The notes: generated from the sequence alone by a model not told the origin. Numbered from the stretch's first letter, positions 14,818 through 22,924 are shown. The stretch: 25,106 bases of DNA from Lachnospiraceae bacterium (GCA_009774375.1 VSNO01000056.1:1-25106), one strand, 5' to 3'. Numbers and translations are program-made.

Positions 14818-15192
14818 ATGACGATTGGGGAGATCGCAGAAAAAACGGGTCTGCCGGAAAGCACGCTGCGCTATTACGAGAAAAAAGGATTGATCAGCGT
14901 GGCGCGCGATCAGGGCGGCAGGCGCGACTATGGGGAGAGCGACATTGAGTGGATCCGATTTATTCAGCGTCTCAAAGAGACTGGTATGCAGCTTGCGGAT
15001 ATCAGGCGGTATTCCGAACTTCGCTACCAGGGAAAGGGCACGATGCCAGAGCGCATGGAGATCCTGCAGCGGCACAGGGAGTACGTGGTAGAACAATTAG
15101 GAAGGTGGCAGGAGTACCTGCAGAATTTAGATGACAAGATTGCGTTTTATCGGGAGTCCATTGAGGAAAGTCACGGCCGCGGGGGAGTATAA
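14818..15192 (+). CDS. MerR family transcriptional regulator
   Basis: A 124-residue protein with the MerR signature at the N-terminus: MTIGEIAEKTGLPESTLRYY, then EKKGLI and the wing region RDQGGRRDYGESDIEWIRFI. A long dimerisation helix follows (MPERMEILQRHREYVVEQLG). It has no metal-binding cysteines at the C-terminus, so it resembles AdhR/NmlR-type stress regulators more than metal sensors; those also often lie next to carboxymuconolactone-decarboxylase-like genes. GGGAGG at 14806-14811 supports ATG 14818. It is divergent from the CMD gene and is followed after 17 bp by a GNAT remnant. Confidence 0.92.
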   Translation: MTIGEIAEKTGLPESTLRYYEKKGLISVARDQGGRRDYGESDIEWIRFIQRLKETGMQLADIRRYSELRYQGKGTMPERMEILQRHREYVVEQLGRWQEYLQNLDDKIAFYRESIEESHGRGGV

Positions 15193-15209
15193 AAAGAGAG
15201 GTATATAGC

Positions 15210-15521
15210 ATGCAAAAGCAGACTTATGAATATAAAAAGGCAGGGCTGGCGCAGATCGACGAACTGGTGCGGACAAGGCTGGTCGTCCTGCGCGCGGCGA
15301 ACCAGTTGTCCGATGCTGTGGATCTGTCGCAGGTGGAGCGGGAGACTTATGAATATTATAAAAATGCGCTGGCTGCAGGCGGAAATGTATTATATGGTTC
15401 GGATCAGAGATTTGCTGGAGTAGGCGATTCTGCGTGGAAAAAGAGCACTTGCAGAGAAAATTCTGGATCAAGACCCGTGCTTGCAATGATCCCGCAAAAA
15501 TCAGCGAGCACAGCGTTGTAA
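15210..15521 (+). pseudogene. GNAT acetyltransferase remnant
   Basis: The first about 50 residues (IDELVRTRLVVLRAANQLSD, then VERETYEYYKNALAAGG) match the N-terminal helices of a GNAT-family N-acetyltransferase common in Clostridia. After that the acetyl-CoA binding motif (R/Q-x-x-G-x-G/A) and the rest of the roughly 150-residue fold are absent; the remaining reading frame has no domain character and ends at 103 codons. No other frame restores the fold, so a large deletion, not just a frameshift, is likely. AGAGAGG precedes ATG 15210, and the 17-bp gap to the MerR gene suggests it was once part of that operon. Confidence 0.65.
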
Positions 15522-15544
15522 AAGCGAAATGCCTGTGATAAAAT
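15516..15544 (+). promoter_or_regulatory. Promoter of the small kinase gene
   Basis: TTGTAA (15516-15521) and an extended -10, TGATAAAAT (-10 hexamer 15539-15544), are separated by 17 bp. The start codon follows about 37 bp later at 15581. Confidence 0.6.
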
Positions 15545-15580
15545 AAGAAAGATGCAACACACCGATCACGAGGTACGATC

Positions 15581-16117
15581 ATGGACAAGAAAATGACTGT
15601 AAATGAAAAAGAATACGAAATACACTGCTTACTCGGCAAAGGCAAAGGCGGATACTCTTATCTGGCAAGCGATGGGACACAAAAATACGTCCTCAAACAG
15701 ATCCATCACGAACCCTGCACTTATTATCAGTTCGGCAATAAGATCGAGGCAGAGATCAATGATTACTACCGTCTTCGGGAAATCGGGATCAGAATCCCCG
15801 CCCTGATCGATGTCGACCACCAGAATGAGCGCATCTTAAAAGAATTCATCGACGGAGCTACCATCTACGAGCTGATCCTGCAGGATCAGATGAGATCTGC
15901 CTACATCGACCAGATGCACGATATGTGCTGTCTGCTGTACGCCGCCCGCACCAACATCGACTACTTCCCGACCAACTTTGTCGTGCAGAACGGTGAAATG
16001 TACTATATCGACTTTGAGTGCAACGCGTACATGGACGAATGGAATTTTGAGAACTGGGGCGTCAGGTACTGGTCAAAAACACCGGAATTCCTGCAGTATG
16101 TCAGGGAACATACATGA
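15581..16117 (+). CDS. Small stand-alone protein-kinase-fold protein
   Basis: A 178-residue protein with a minimal kinase fold, similar in size to Bud32/RIO-type kinases. Visible elements are a glycine-rich loop GKGKGG (19-24), the ATP lysine K39 in YVLKQI, E56 or E58 in KIEAEI, the hinge-like ILKEFIDG (85-92), a catalytic loop NIDYFPTNFVV (D127, N132), and the metal site YYIDFE (D144). The usual HGD/HRD histidine is replaced by asparagine. Substrate is unknown; it could phosphorylate a small molecule, a lipid or a protein. GAGG 8 bases before ATG 15581 supports the start. It stands alone between its own promoter and a shared terminator facing a NUDIX gene. Confidence 0.78.
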   Translation: MDKKMTVNEKEYEIHCLLGKGKGGYSYLASDGTQKYVLKQIHHEPCTYYQFGNKIEAEINDYYRLREIGIRIPALIDVDHQNERILKEFIDGATIYELILQDQMRSAYIDQMHDMCCLLYAARTNIDYFPTNFVVQNGEMYYIDFECNAYMDEWNFENWGVRYWSKTPEFLQYVREHT

Positions 16118-16155
16118 TCCTGCAACTATCGTATTACAGGATCAATCCGTTTTTA
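16115..16155. terminator. Probable terminator between convergent kinase and NUDIX genes
   Basis: TGATCCTG (16115-16122) and CAGGATCA (16137-16144) form a perfect 8-bp stem over a 14-base loop, followed by a TTTTT run at 16151-16155. The stem begins at the kinase stop codon. The T-run is 6 bases away from the stem, so efficiency may be modest. Confidence 0.55.
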
Positions 16156-16650
16156 GATCAGCTGTTTTAATTTCAGCTCAAAGCAGGGTCTTGTGACATA
16201 CTCCATATAGACCGGTCTGCCCGAATACTCCATATATGCTTTATACCGCTCGATGATGTTCGGCGACTGGATCAGTTCCAGCGCCTTTTCTTTTGATACA
16301 TATGCGGATTCTGAATTCTCATCAGACGGTCTTGGCGTCCCGCTCACTGCCTTACATATAAAGTCCAGCATGATCTTCGTCGGCACTTCTTCTACCCCGT
16401 TGTATCCGGGATATTTTCCGGTATTGGAGGAAATGCAGAATACCTCCCCCACATCCACATCGATTCCAGTCTCCTCCATGATCTCCCGCTTCACCGCATC
16501 AATGACATTTTCTCCAACTTCCACCTGTCCTCCGGGAAATACCCAGCCCGCATTGTATGTTTTTACCATAAGTACTTCATCTTTATCATTTATGACAACA
16601 CCTGCCCCCGCAATGATATGCGTTGGCATAACCCAGCCTGTACGATCCAT
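16153..16650 (-). CDS. NUDIX hydrolase
   Basis: A 165-residue protein with a perfect Nudix box, G-x5-E-x7-REUxEExGU, at residues 41-63 (GGQVEVGENV, then REIMEETGI), so it is a Mg2+-dependent nucleoside-diphosphate-X hydrolase. AGAGVVINDKDEVLMVK is the usual strand before the box. The C-terminal part has a helix typical of family members (SKEKALELIQSPNIIERYKA). Substrate (oxidised nucleotide, ADP-ribose, nucleotide sugar or other) cannot be told. AAGGAG precedes ATG 16650. It is convergent with the small kinase gene and has its own promoter. Confidence 0.92.
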   Translation of the reverse strand: MDRTGWVMPTHIIAGAGVVINDKDEVLMVKTYNAGWVFPGGQVEVGENVIDAVKREIMEETGIDVDVGEVFCISSNTGKYPGYNGVEEVPTKIMLDFICKAVSGTPRPSDENSESAYVSKEKALELIQSPNIIERYKAYMEYSGRPVYMEYVTRPCFELKLKQLI

Positions 16651-16693
16651 ATATTATCTCTCCTTATCGATGCTAAGAACGCTTATTTTGCAT

Positions 16694-16722
16694 ATCTTAC
16701 TACAAAAACTCAACTATTTCAA
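16694..16722 (-). promoter_or_regulatory. Promoter of the NUDIX gene
   Basis: On the minus strand TTGAAA (16722-16717) and TAAGAT (16699-16694) are separated by 17 bp, about 45 bp before the ATG at 16650. Confidence 0.6.
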
Positions 16723-16762
16723 GACAAGGATCTTCAAAAAATGTGAATTGTAACCTCCGGGG

Positions 16763-17558
16763 ATGGATCGTTCTGTGGCAGTGGAAGCGGTCAATACGTT
16801 ATCTAATTTTCTGAGCCGGTTTTATGACAGGAGTGTCATCATATTGCTGGACGAGTACGATACGCCTATGCAGGAGGCATGGTTGTCGGGTTATTGGGAT
16901 GAGGCGGTCGCGTTTTTCAGGAGCTTTTTCAACGCGACGATTAAGACCATTCCGTATATGGAAAGAGCGCTGATCACAGGAATAACAAGGATTTCAAATG
17001 TCTCGCTTTGCGAGCCATCAGAAAGTATCTTCTCTGACCTGAATAATCTGGATGTGATAACGACCACTTCGAATAAATACGCACGGTATTTTGGGTTTAC
17101 GGAGCAGGAGGTGTTCTGTGCGCTGGACAGCATGGGGCTTGGGGCGGAAAAGCAGGGGGTTTATGAACAAAGTGGCACTCAATACATTCAGCTTCTTTGA
17201 CAGCGGGAATAAGCCGTCAGAGGAGACAGAACCGGAACGGTTTTATCATGGCTTTGTGTTGGGGATGGTCGTGGATCTGGCGGATCGCTATACGGTCAGA
17301 TCCAATCGCGAGAGCGGTTATGGACGGTATGATGTGATGATCAAGCCGCTTGATAAGCAGGAGAAGGCATTTATATTTGAGTTTAAGGTGCTAAACAGGG
17401 ATGATGATGAGACTGTGCTGGAGGATACAGTCGCCAATGCCCTTAGACAGATCGAGCAGAAGGAGTACGCGGCGGAGCTGGCCGCGGAGGGCTTCGCGCC
17501 GGAGAAGATCAGAAAGTATGGGTTTGCCTTCGAGGGAAAGCGGTGTCTGATCGGTTAG
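16763..17558 (+). pseudogene. Decaying second copy of the AAA-ATPase-like / PD-(D/E)XK gene
   Basis: Two overlapping frames together match the intact gene at 10538-12247. The first (from 16763) carries IILLDEYDTP and ITGITRIS and runs to AEKQGV; it corresponds to residues about 150-275 of the intact copy, so the first 149 residues including the P-loop are missing. At about 17155-17160 it jumps directly to FMNKVALNTF, equal to residue 438, in another frame: about 487 bp have been lost out of frame. The second frame then keeps the whole nuclease end, GRYDVMI, FIFEFKV and the terminal CLIG. No 5' part is found upstream. The remaining C-terminal frame could be translated from the ATG at 17163 as a bare nuclease domain of about 131 residues, but this is speculative. 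Confidence 0.88.
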
Positions 17559-17578
17559 CATTTGAGATACAGATAAGC

Positions 17579-17608
17579 TTGACAAACAAATATTACGAGT
17601 GTAATATT
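17579..17608 (+). promoter_or_regulatory. PBP-gene promoter overlapped by a BlaI/MecI-type operator
   Basis: TTGACA (17579-17584) and TAATAT (17602-17607) are separated by 17 bp. Over the spacer and -10 lies a perfect 8-bp-arm dyad, AATATTAC (17589-17596) and GTAATATT (17601-17608), around GAGT. It differs by one base from the ATTACAnnTGTAAT pattern bound by BlaI/MecI repressors, and is placed exactly as bla/mec operators are. The PBP start codon is 180 bp downstream. Confidence 0.7.
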
Positions 17609-17754
17609 ATTAAAAAAGAAATATGTATTGTTAAAGGTAAGGAACTGTTCAGAAATAAATCAGACATATGACGCTGTTCTCCTTTTCCGCAAATGGGCAT
17701 TTAGACAAGTCAGATGGTTCGTTTATTTTGTGACAGTTTCTTATTGCTCTTAAA

Positions 17755-17770
17755 TCTTACAGATGTAAGA
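17755..17770. promoter_or_regulatory. Second BlaI/MecI-type operator just before the PBP ribosome binding site
   Basis: TCTTACAGATGTAAGA is a perfect 7-bp dyad around a 2-bp centre and contains the exact BlaI/MecI core TACAnnTGTA. A weak promoter, TTGTGA (17728-17733) and TTAAAT (17750-17755) with 16 bp between, lies just before it. It ends 6 bp before the AAAGGGGAG ribosome binding site. Confidence 0.65.
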
Positions 17771-17790
17771 AAAAAGAAAGGGGAGTATCA

Positions 17791-20679
17791 ATGATCTGTT
17801 CAATAGTCTGGAAAATTTGGAAAACTTGGAATTGGAATAAGAAGAAATCGGTGAAAGAAGACAGGTTCCCCCGCCTCATGATCTTATATACCGTGTTCAC
17901 GCTCCTGTGCCTGATATTACTCCGCAGGCTCTGGATCCTTCAGATCGTGGACGGTGTGTCGTACGCGGAAAATTTCGAGCTGAAGATCACCAGGACGATC
18001 ACGGAGAAGGGGGCGCGGGGAAACATATACGACTGCAACGGCAATATCCTCGCGTCAAACCGGCTGGTATACACGATCACGATGGCGGATGACAGCGTCT
18101 ATGAGACAAACCGCGAGCGGCAGCTCGCGCTGAACAGCGTTATCTATCGGCTGCGGGAGAGGCTCCGCCAGAATGGGGAACAGCTTCAGCATACATTCAG
18201 GATCGCTGTCGGCTCGGGCGGGGAATACGAGTACACAGTGAGCGGAACAGCGTTACAGCGGTTTCGGGCGGATGTCTTCGGGGAAGCGGATCCCGATGAA
18301 ATGTCAGCAGAACAGTCCACGATCAGTGCATCAGAGATGATGCAGTATCTGGCGGACGGCGACAGATTTGCATTGTATGGCACAGAGGAGGAAGAGTACA
18401 CGCCGGAGGAGCTTGTGCGGTATGGTCTGCCGGAAGATTTTTTGGAGAACCTGTCAAAAGAGGAGATGCTGGATATCGTCGGGATCCGGTACATGCTCTC
18501 TCTGCATGCGTATCAGAAGTATCAGGCTGTCACCATAGCCAGAGACATCTCTCAGGAGACAGTGGCCTTTGTGATGGAAAACAAGAGCTGTTTTCCGGAG
18601 ATCGAGGTGGCGCAGGACTGGGAGCGCGTGTATGCGGGAGGGGAGTCTTTTGCCCACATTTTGGGCTATATCGGAAACATCTCGCCGGAGGAGCTGGAAA
18701 CGCTGCAAACGGAAGATCCCGGATATTCGATGGACTCGGTTGTCGGGAAAGCCGGTATCGAGCAGTATTTTGAGACGCAGCTGCAGGGGATCTGCGGGGA
18801 GCGGACGGTCATCGTGAACAATGTCGGACGGATCATGGGGGAGGGCGGGATCCTGCAGGAACAGACAGTGGGAAAGGACGTCTATCTCAGTATCGACAGG
18901 GATCTGCAGACGGCAGTGTACCAGATCCTGGAGCAGACGCTTGCCGGGATCCTCTCGGGCAATCTGATCGACACCAGAACTTTTGACAAAACGAAGATCA
19001 GCGATTCCGTACAGATCAGGATACCGGTATATGACGTGTATGCCGCTCTGATCCAGAACGATATTGTCAGCATCGCGGAAATGAAGCGGGAGAGCGCCTC
19101 TGAACTGGAACGTGAAATAGTACAGAGTATACTGGAAAAAAAGAGAGAGGTGCGGGAACAGCTTTGGTCGGTGTTCACGGATACATCGCATTCGTATGAT
19201 ACGCTCTCGGAGGAGATGAGGGAGTACATGTCTGCGGCGGTGTCGGACAGCGGGCTGATCGGGGATGCGGCGGGAGACGCTGTGGACCGTGAAGCCAGTT
19301 TCAGGTCAGTTTTTGACAAATGGCTGAAAAACGGCTGGATCGATCTGGACAGACTGGGGCAGGGGACAAAGTATTCCACCGCGGAGGAGACGTATCTGGC
19401 GGCGGCAGACTATATTTTGGACTGTTTTCAACAGAGTCCGTCTGTTGAGAAGCTCCTGTTAAAATATATGGTCTTCAATGGAGAGCTCCCGGAACGGGAC
19501 TTTTGCAGGCTCTTGTACGATCAGGAGATCCTTTCTGTCGACGATGACTATGAGGCGTTCCTGCGGGGAGAGACGAGACCGTTTGCGCTGATCAGGAAGA
19601 AGATCGACAAGGTGGAGCTGACGCCGGCGCAGCTTGCGCTCGATCCCTGTTCCGCGTCGGCGGTGGTCGTTCAGGCGGACACCGGAAAGATCCTTGCATG
19701 TGTGACCTATCCTGGCTATGACAACAACCGTCTGACCAATAAAATAGACAGCGAATATTATGATCAGCTCCTTCGGGATCCGTCACTGCCGCTGTACAAC
19801 CGTGCGACACAGCAGCTGACCGCGCCTGGTTCCACGCTAAAGCCGGTGACGGTGATCGCCGGACTGCAGGAGGGCGTGATCGATCCGGGCACGTCGGTGG
19901 TCTGTGACGGTGTCTTTGACAAGGTGTCGCCGTCCCTCCGGTGTTGGCGCCACAGCGGACACGGAACGATCGACAGTGCCGCGGCTGCGATCCAGAACTC
20001 CTGCAATGATTATCTGTGCGACATTTCTTATCGGTTAGGGCAGCAGGAGACGGGGGTTTACGACGACGGGCAGGCATTGGAAGTACTGCAGCGATACGCA
20101 GTGATGTTTGATCTGGATCAAAAATCCGGTGTGGAGATCACGGAGAGCAGTCCGCATGTCACACAAAAATACGGGATCCCGTCTGCAATCGGGCAGGGAA
20201 CACACAATTACACGACGGTCCAGTTAGCGCGCTACATGAATACACTCGCCACGCGCGGAACGAGTTTCCAGTTATCCCTGGTGAAGGGGATCGGCGATCA
20301 GAATGGCAGTGTGGACGAGTGTGAACCAGTGATACAGGGCACGGTCGACCTGGACGAAACGACATGGGATACGGTCTGGCAGGGGATGCTGCTATTTGCC
20401 CGCAACAACAGTGTGCTGAGGGACATGAAGATCGATGCCGCGGGCAAGACGGGGACTGCCCAGGAGTCCGGGGACAGGCCGGATCACTCGCTTTTTATCG
20501 GCTGTGCGCCTGCGCAGGATCCGGAGATCTCGATCGCGGTGCGGATCGCAAATGGATATGGTTCGTCGAATGCGACGCATGCGGGGAAGGATATTTTTGA
20601 TTACTATTTCAGACTGGAGAACAGGGATGATATCCTGACCGGCAGGGCATCGGAGGCGGACAATTCCAGGAGCGATTGA
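17791..20679 (+). CDS. Class B penicillin-binding protein (PBP2-like peptidoglycan DD-transpeptidase)
   Basis: A 962-residue cell-wall transpeptidase with one N-terminal membrane anchor (about 29-48) and the rest outside. The dimerisation domain begins at about 52 (TITEKGARGNIYDCNGNILA). The penicillin-binding active site is complete: STLK with nucleophile S681, SCN at 737-739, and KTGT at 886-889. Class B PBPs are usually 600-750 residues; here about 225 extra residues (about 390-615) separate the SIDRDLQ element from the catalytic domain, as seen in other long Lachnospiraceae PBPs. The enzyme cross-links peptidoglycan and is a beta-lactam target. AAAGGGGAG precedes ATG 17791. Two BlaI-type dyads in its leader suggest induction by wall stress or beta-lactams. 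No RodA/FtsW partner is adjacent. Confidence 0.92.
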   Translation: MICSIVWKIWKTWNWNKKKSVKEDRFPRLMILYTVFTLLCLILLRRLWILQIVDGVSYAENFELKITRTITEKGARGNIYDCNGNILASNRLVYTITMADDSVYETNRERQLALNSVIYRLRERLRQNGEQLQHTFRIAVGSGGEYEYTVSGTALQRFRADVFGEADPDEMSAEQSTISASEMMQYLADGDRFALYGTEEEEYTPEELVRYGLPEDFLENLSKEEMLDIVGIRYMLSLHAYQKYQAVTIARDISQETVAFVMENKSCFPEIEVAQDWERVYAGGESFAHILGYIGNISPEELETLQTEDPGYSMDSVVGKAGIEQYFETQLQGICGERTVIVNNVGRIMGEGGILQEQTVGKDVYLSIDRDLQTAVYQILEQTLAGILSGNLIDTRTFDKTKISDSVQIRIPVYDVYAALIQNDIVSIAEMKRESASELEREIVQSILEKKREVREQLWSVFTDTSHSYDTLSEEMREYMSAAVSDSGLIGDAAGDAVDREASFRSVFDKWLKNGWIDLDRLGQGTKYSTAEETYLAAADYILDCFQQSPSVEKLLLKYMVFNGELPERDFCRLLYDQEILSVDDDYEAFLRGETRPFALIRKKIDKVELTPAQLALDPCSASAVVVQADTGKILACVTYPGYDNNRLTNKIDSEYYDQLLRDPSLPLYNRATQQLTAPGSTLKPVTVIAGLQEGVIDPGTSVVCDGVFDKVSPSLRCWRHSGHGTIDSAAAAIQNSCNDYLCDISYRLGQQETGVYDDGQALEVLQRYAVMFDLDQKSGVEITESSPHVTQKYGIPSAIGQGTHNYTTVQLARYMNTLATRGTSFQLSLVKGIGDQNGSVDECEPVIQGTVDLDETTWDTVWQGMLLFARNNSVLRDMKIDAAGKTGTAQESGDRPDHSLFIGCAPAQDPEISIAVRIANGYGSSNATHAGKDIFDYYFRLENRDDILTGRASEADNSRSD

Positions 20680-20715
20680 GACAGAAACGCCGAAAGCGGA
20701 TGGGTGTGAACATGA

Positions 20716-20744
20716 TTGCATTTTTTCTGTCATAGTGATACAAT
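20716..20744 (+). promoter_or_regulatory. Promoter of the aminotransferase gene
   Basis: TTGCAT (20716-20721) and TACAAT (20739-20744) are separated by 17 bp, about 50 bp before ATG 20795. No terminator was seen between the PBP stop and this promoter, so read-through is possible. Confidence 0.65.
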
Positions 20745-20794
20745 GAGTAGACGAAACAGAATGAAGAGAATGCACGATCGAATGGAGGAGTAAG

Positions 20795-21997
20795 ATGATC
20801 ACACAGAAATATAAAGATATGCTCGGCGCAAAATCGGTGATCCGGCAGATGTCGGAGTGGGCAGCAGCAAGGGCGAAGGAGATCGGCGGTGAGAACGTGT
20901 TTGATTTCAGCCTTGGAAATCCTTCTGTGGCGGTGCCGCAGGCATTTACGGACAAGATGGTGGAATTGCTGCAGAGCCGCGATACGATGGAGCTGCACGG
21001 CTACAGCCAGTCACAGGGGATCCCGTCGGTGCGCGCGAGATTTGCGGACTTTCTGAATCAAACGTTTGGCATGGACTACACGGCGGAGCATCTGTTCATG
21101 ACGACGGGGGCTGCGGGCGCGGTCGCACATGCGGTCAGGGCGGTCACGCAGCCGGGCGACGAGGTGGTCACCTTCGCTCCGTATTTCCCGGAGTATGATC
21201 ATTATGTGGGACAGACTGGCGCTGTGCTGCGGGTTGTGCCTGCCGACACGGCGCAGTTTCAGATCAATTTTGAGGAGCTTGACAAGGTTCTGAACCCTAG
21301 GACGATGGCAGTGCTGGTCAACACGCCGAACAATCCGTCCGGGACGGTCTATTCGACGGAGACGGTCAGAAAGCTCGCCGCAGTCCTTGAGGAGAAACAG
21401 CAAGAGTACGGCCATGACATTTTCCTGATATCGGATGAGCCGTACAGGGAGATCTTATTTGCGGGCGTCGATGCGCCGTATGTGTCGAAATATTATGACA
21501 ATTCCCTCTCCTGCTACTCGTTTGCAAAGTCCCTGTCGATCCCGGGGGAGCGTCTGGGGTATATCGCGGCGAATCCCCGGTGTACGGACAGTGTGCTGAT
21601 CTCGCCGATGTGCGCGCAGATTTCGAGGGGGATCGGTCATAACTGCCCGCCCTCCATCATACAGATAGCAGTGGCGGAGGTTTTGGGGATCACATCAGAT
21701 CTGTCGGTGTATGAGACCAACATGAAGATCCTGTATGACGAGCTTGTGAGCCTTGGGTTTGAGGTGGTAAAGCCGGGCGGGACATTCTATATCTTCCCGA
21801 AGGCGCTCGAGGAGGACTCGGTGGCGTTCTGTAAAAAGGCGATGGATTACGATCTGGTGCTTGTGCCTGGGGACTCGTTTGGATGTCCGGGGTACTTCCG
21901 GATGGCATACTGCGTGGAGACGGAGAAGGTGAGACGCGCGCTGCCGGCGCTGCGCAGATTTGTTGAGACGGAGTACAATGCAAAGAGCACGGACTAA
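20795..21997 (+). CDS. PLP-dependent aminotransferase, class I/II
   Basis: A 400-residue fold-type I aminotransferase of normal length. It has the substrate loop SLGNPS (39-44), NTPNNPSGT with N180, SDEPY with D214 and Y217 contacting the cofactor, the Schiff-base lysine K245 in YSFAKSLSIPGERLGYI, and the carboxylate-binding arginine R369 in GYFRMAYCV. It probably moves an amino group between an amino acid and 2-oxoglutarate; the exact amino acid (aspartate, aromatic or branched) cannot be settled from sequence alone. GGAGG at 20784-20788 precedes ATG 20795. A terminator follows directly, so it may be monocistronic. Confidence 0.92.
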   Translation: MITQKYKDMLGAKSVIRQMSEWAAARAKEIGGENVFDFSLGNPSVAVPQAFTDKMVELLQSRDTMELHGYSQSQGIPSVRARFADFLNQTFGMDYTAEHLFMTTGAAGAVAHAVRAVTQPGDEVVTFAPYFPEYDHYVGQTGAVLRVVPADTAQFQINFEELDKVLNPRTMAVLVNTPNNPSGTVYSTETVRKLAAVLEEKQQEYGHDIFLISDEPYREILFAGVDAPYVSKYYDNSLSCYSFAKSLSIPGERLGYIAANPRCTDSVLISPMCAQISRGIGHNCPPSIIQIAVAEVLGITSDLSVYETNMKILYDELVSLGFEVVKPGGTFYIFPKALEEDSVAFCKKAMDYDLVLVPGDSFGCPGYFRMAYCVETEKVRRALPALRRFVETEYNAKSTD

Positions 21998-22019
21998 GAA
22001 ATTCTAAAGCTTTGCATGG

Positions 22020-22050
22020 GAAGAACGCAAGTGCAGCGTTCTTCGGTTTT
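22020..22050 (+). terminator. Intrinsic terminator after the aminotransferase gene
   Basis: GAAGAACGC (22020-22028) pairs perfectly with GCGTTCTTC (22036-22044) over 7 bases and is followed by GGTTTT. The ribosome binding site of the patatin gene starts at the next base, so the hairpin can also act as an attenuator for it. Confidence 0.75.
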
Positions 22051-22060
22051 AGGAGGGGCT

Positions 22061-22924
22061 ATGGTAGATTGTGGTCTGGTGCTTGAGGGCGGCGGCATGA
22101 AGGGAATATATACCGCGGGTGTTCTCGAGTACTTTATGGAAAGGGATCTGTATTTCAAAAACTGTTATGGAGTGTCGGCGGGGGCGTGCCATCTCTGCAA
22201 TTATATCTCAAAGCAGAAAAAGCGCTCCTACCATGTAGGACTTGACTATCTGAATGACAGGGATTACTGCAGTGCGCGCAGCCTGCTGACAACGGGCGAT
22301 CTGTTCAATGTGGATATGTGCTATGATACCATTCCCAACAAACTGATCCCCTATGATTATAAGACTGCCGCCAGATATGAGGGAAATGCCTATGCTGTGG
22401 TGACGAATATCCGCACCGGGGAGGCAGCGTATATGCCGCTGCGCGAGATGCACAGGGATATCATTGCAGTGCGTGCGTCGGCGTCCCTGCCGCTGGTGTC
22501 GAGGAATGTGAGGATCGGCAGTGAGGACTATCTGGACGGAGGGATCGCCGATGCCATTCCCATCCGCAGGTCGATCGCGGACGGAAATGTGAGGAACGTG
22601 GTCATTCTCACCAAGGAAACAGGGTATGTCAGAAAGCAGGCTTCGCTGGCGATGCGCAATATGATAAAGCTCAGATACGCGAAGTTTCCCAAAGTGTATG
22701 AGCTGGTCTCTGACCGCCATGTGCGGTACAATGAGACGCTGCGGTTTCTGGAGCGGGAGGAGCAGGCAGGGAGGGCTTTTGTCATCAGGCCGCAGGTGGT
22801 GAATGAAGTCGGACGGATCGAGAAGGACAGGAGGAAGCTGGAAGCGCTGTACCAGCTCGGATACCATGATGCGAAGAAGTGTTATGGGCAGTTGGAAGCG
22901 TTTTTAGAATCTGCGGGAAAATAA
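22061..22924 (+). CDS. Patatin-like phospholipase family protein
   Basis: A 287-residue lipid acyl hydrolase of the bacterial patatin type. It has the oxyanion motif LEGGGMKG (8-15), the nucleophile elbow GVSAG with S39, and the dyad aspartate D159 in DGG. No signal peptide is present, so it is cytoplasmic. The frame is open from 22016, inside the terminator, but AGGAGGGG at 22051-22058 fits ATG 22061 and the family starts just before the GGGMKG motif. It precedes uppP by 19 bp and is probably co-transcribed with it, though no promoter was identified; transcription may come through the hairpin upstream. Likely substrates are phospholipids. Confidence 0.91.
   Translation: MVDCGLVLEGGGMKGIYTAGVLEYFMERDLYFKNCYGVSAGACHLCNYISKQKKRSYHVGLDYLNDRDYCSARSLLTTGDLFNVDMCYDTIPNKLIPYDYKTAARYEGNAYAVVTNIRTGEAAYMPLREMHRDIIAVRASASLPLVSRNVRIGSEDYLDGGIADAIPIRRSIADGNVRNVVILTKETGYVRKQASLAMRNMIKLRYAKFPKVYELVSDRHVRYNETLRFLEREEQAGRAFVIRPQVVNEVGRIEKDRRKLEALYQLGYHDAKKCYGQLEAFLESAGK

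Noticed and set aside
17163..17558. C-terminal frame of the second AAA/PD-(D/E)XK copy considered as an intact small nuclease gene
   Set aside because: No ribosome binding site or promoter is visible before the ATG, and it begins exactly at a deletion junction; treated as part of a pseudogene.
18454..19191. 245-codon open frame opposite the PBP gene
   Set aside because: Shadow of a real gene; composition rich in Arg, His and Leu with no domain.
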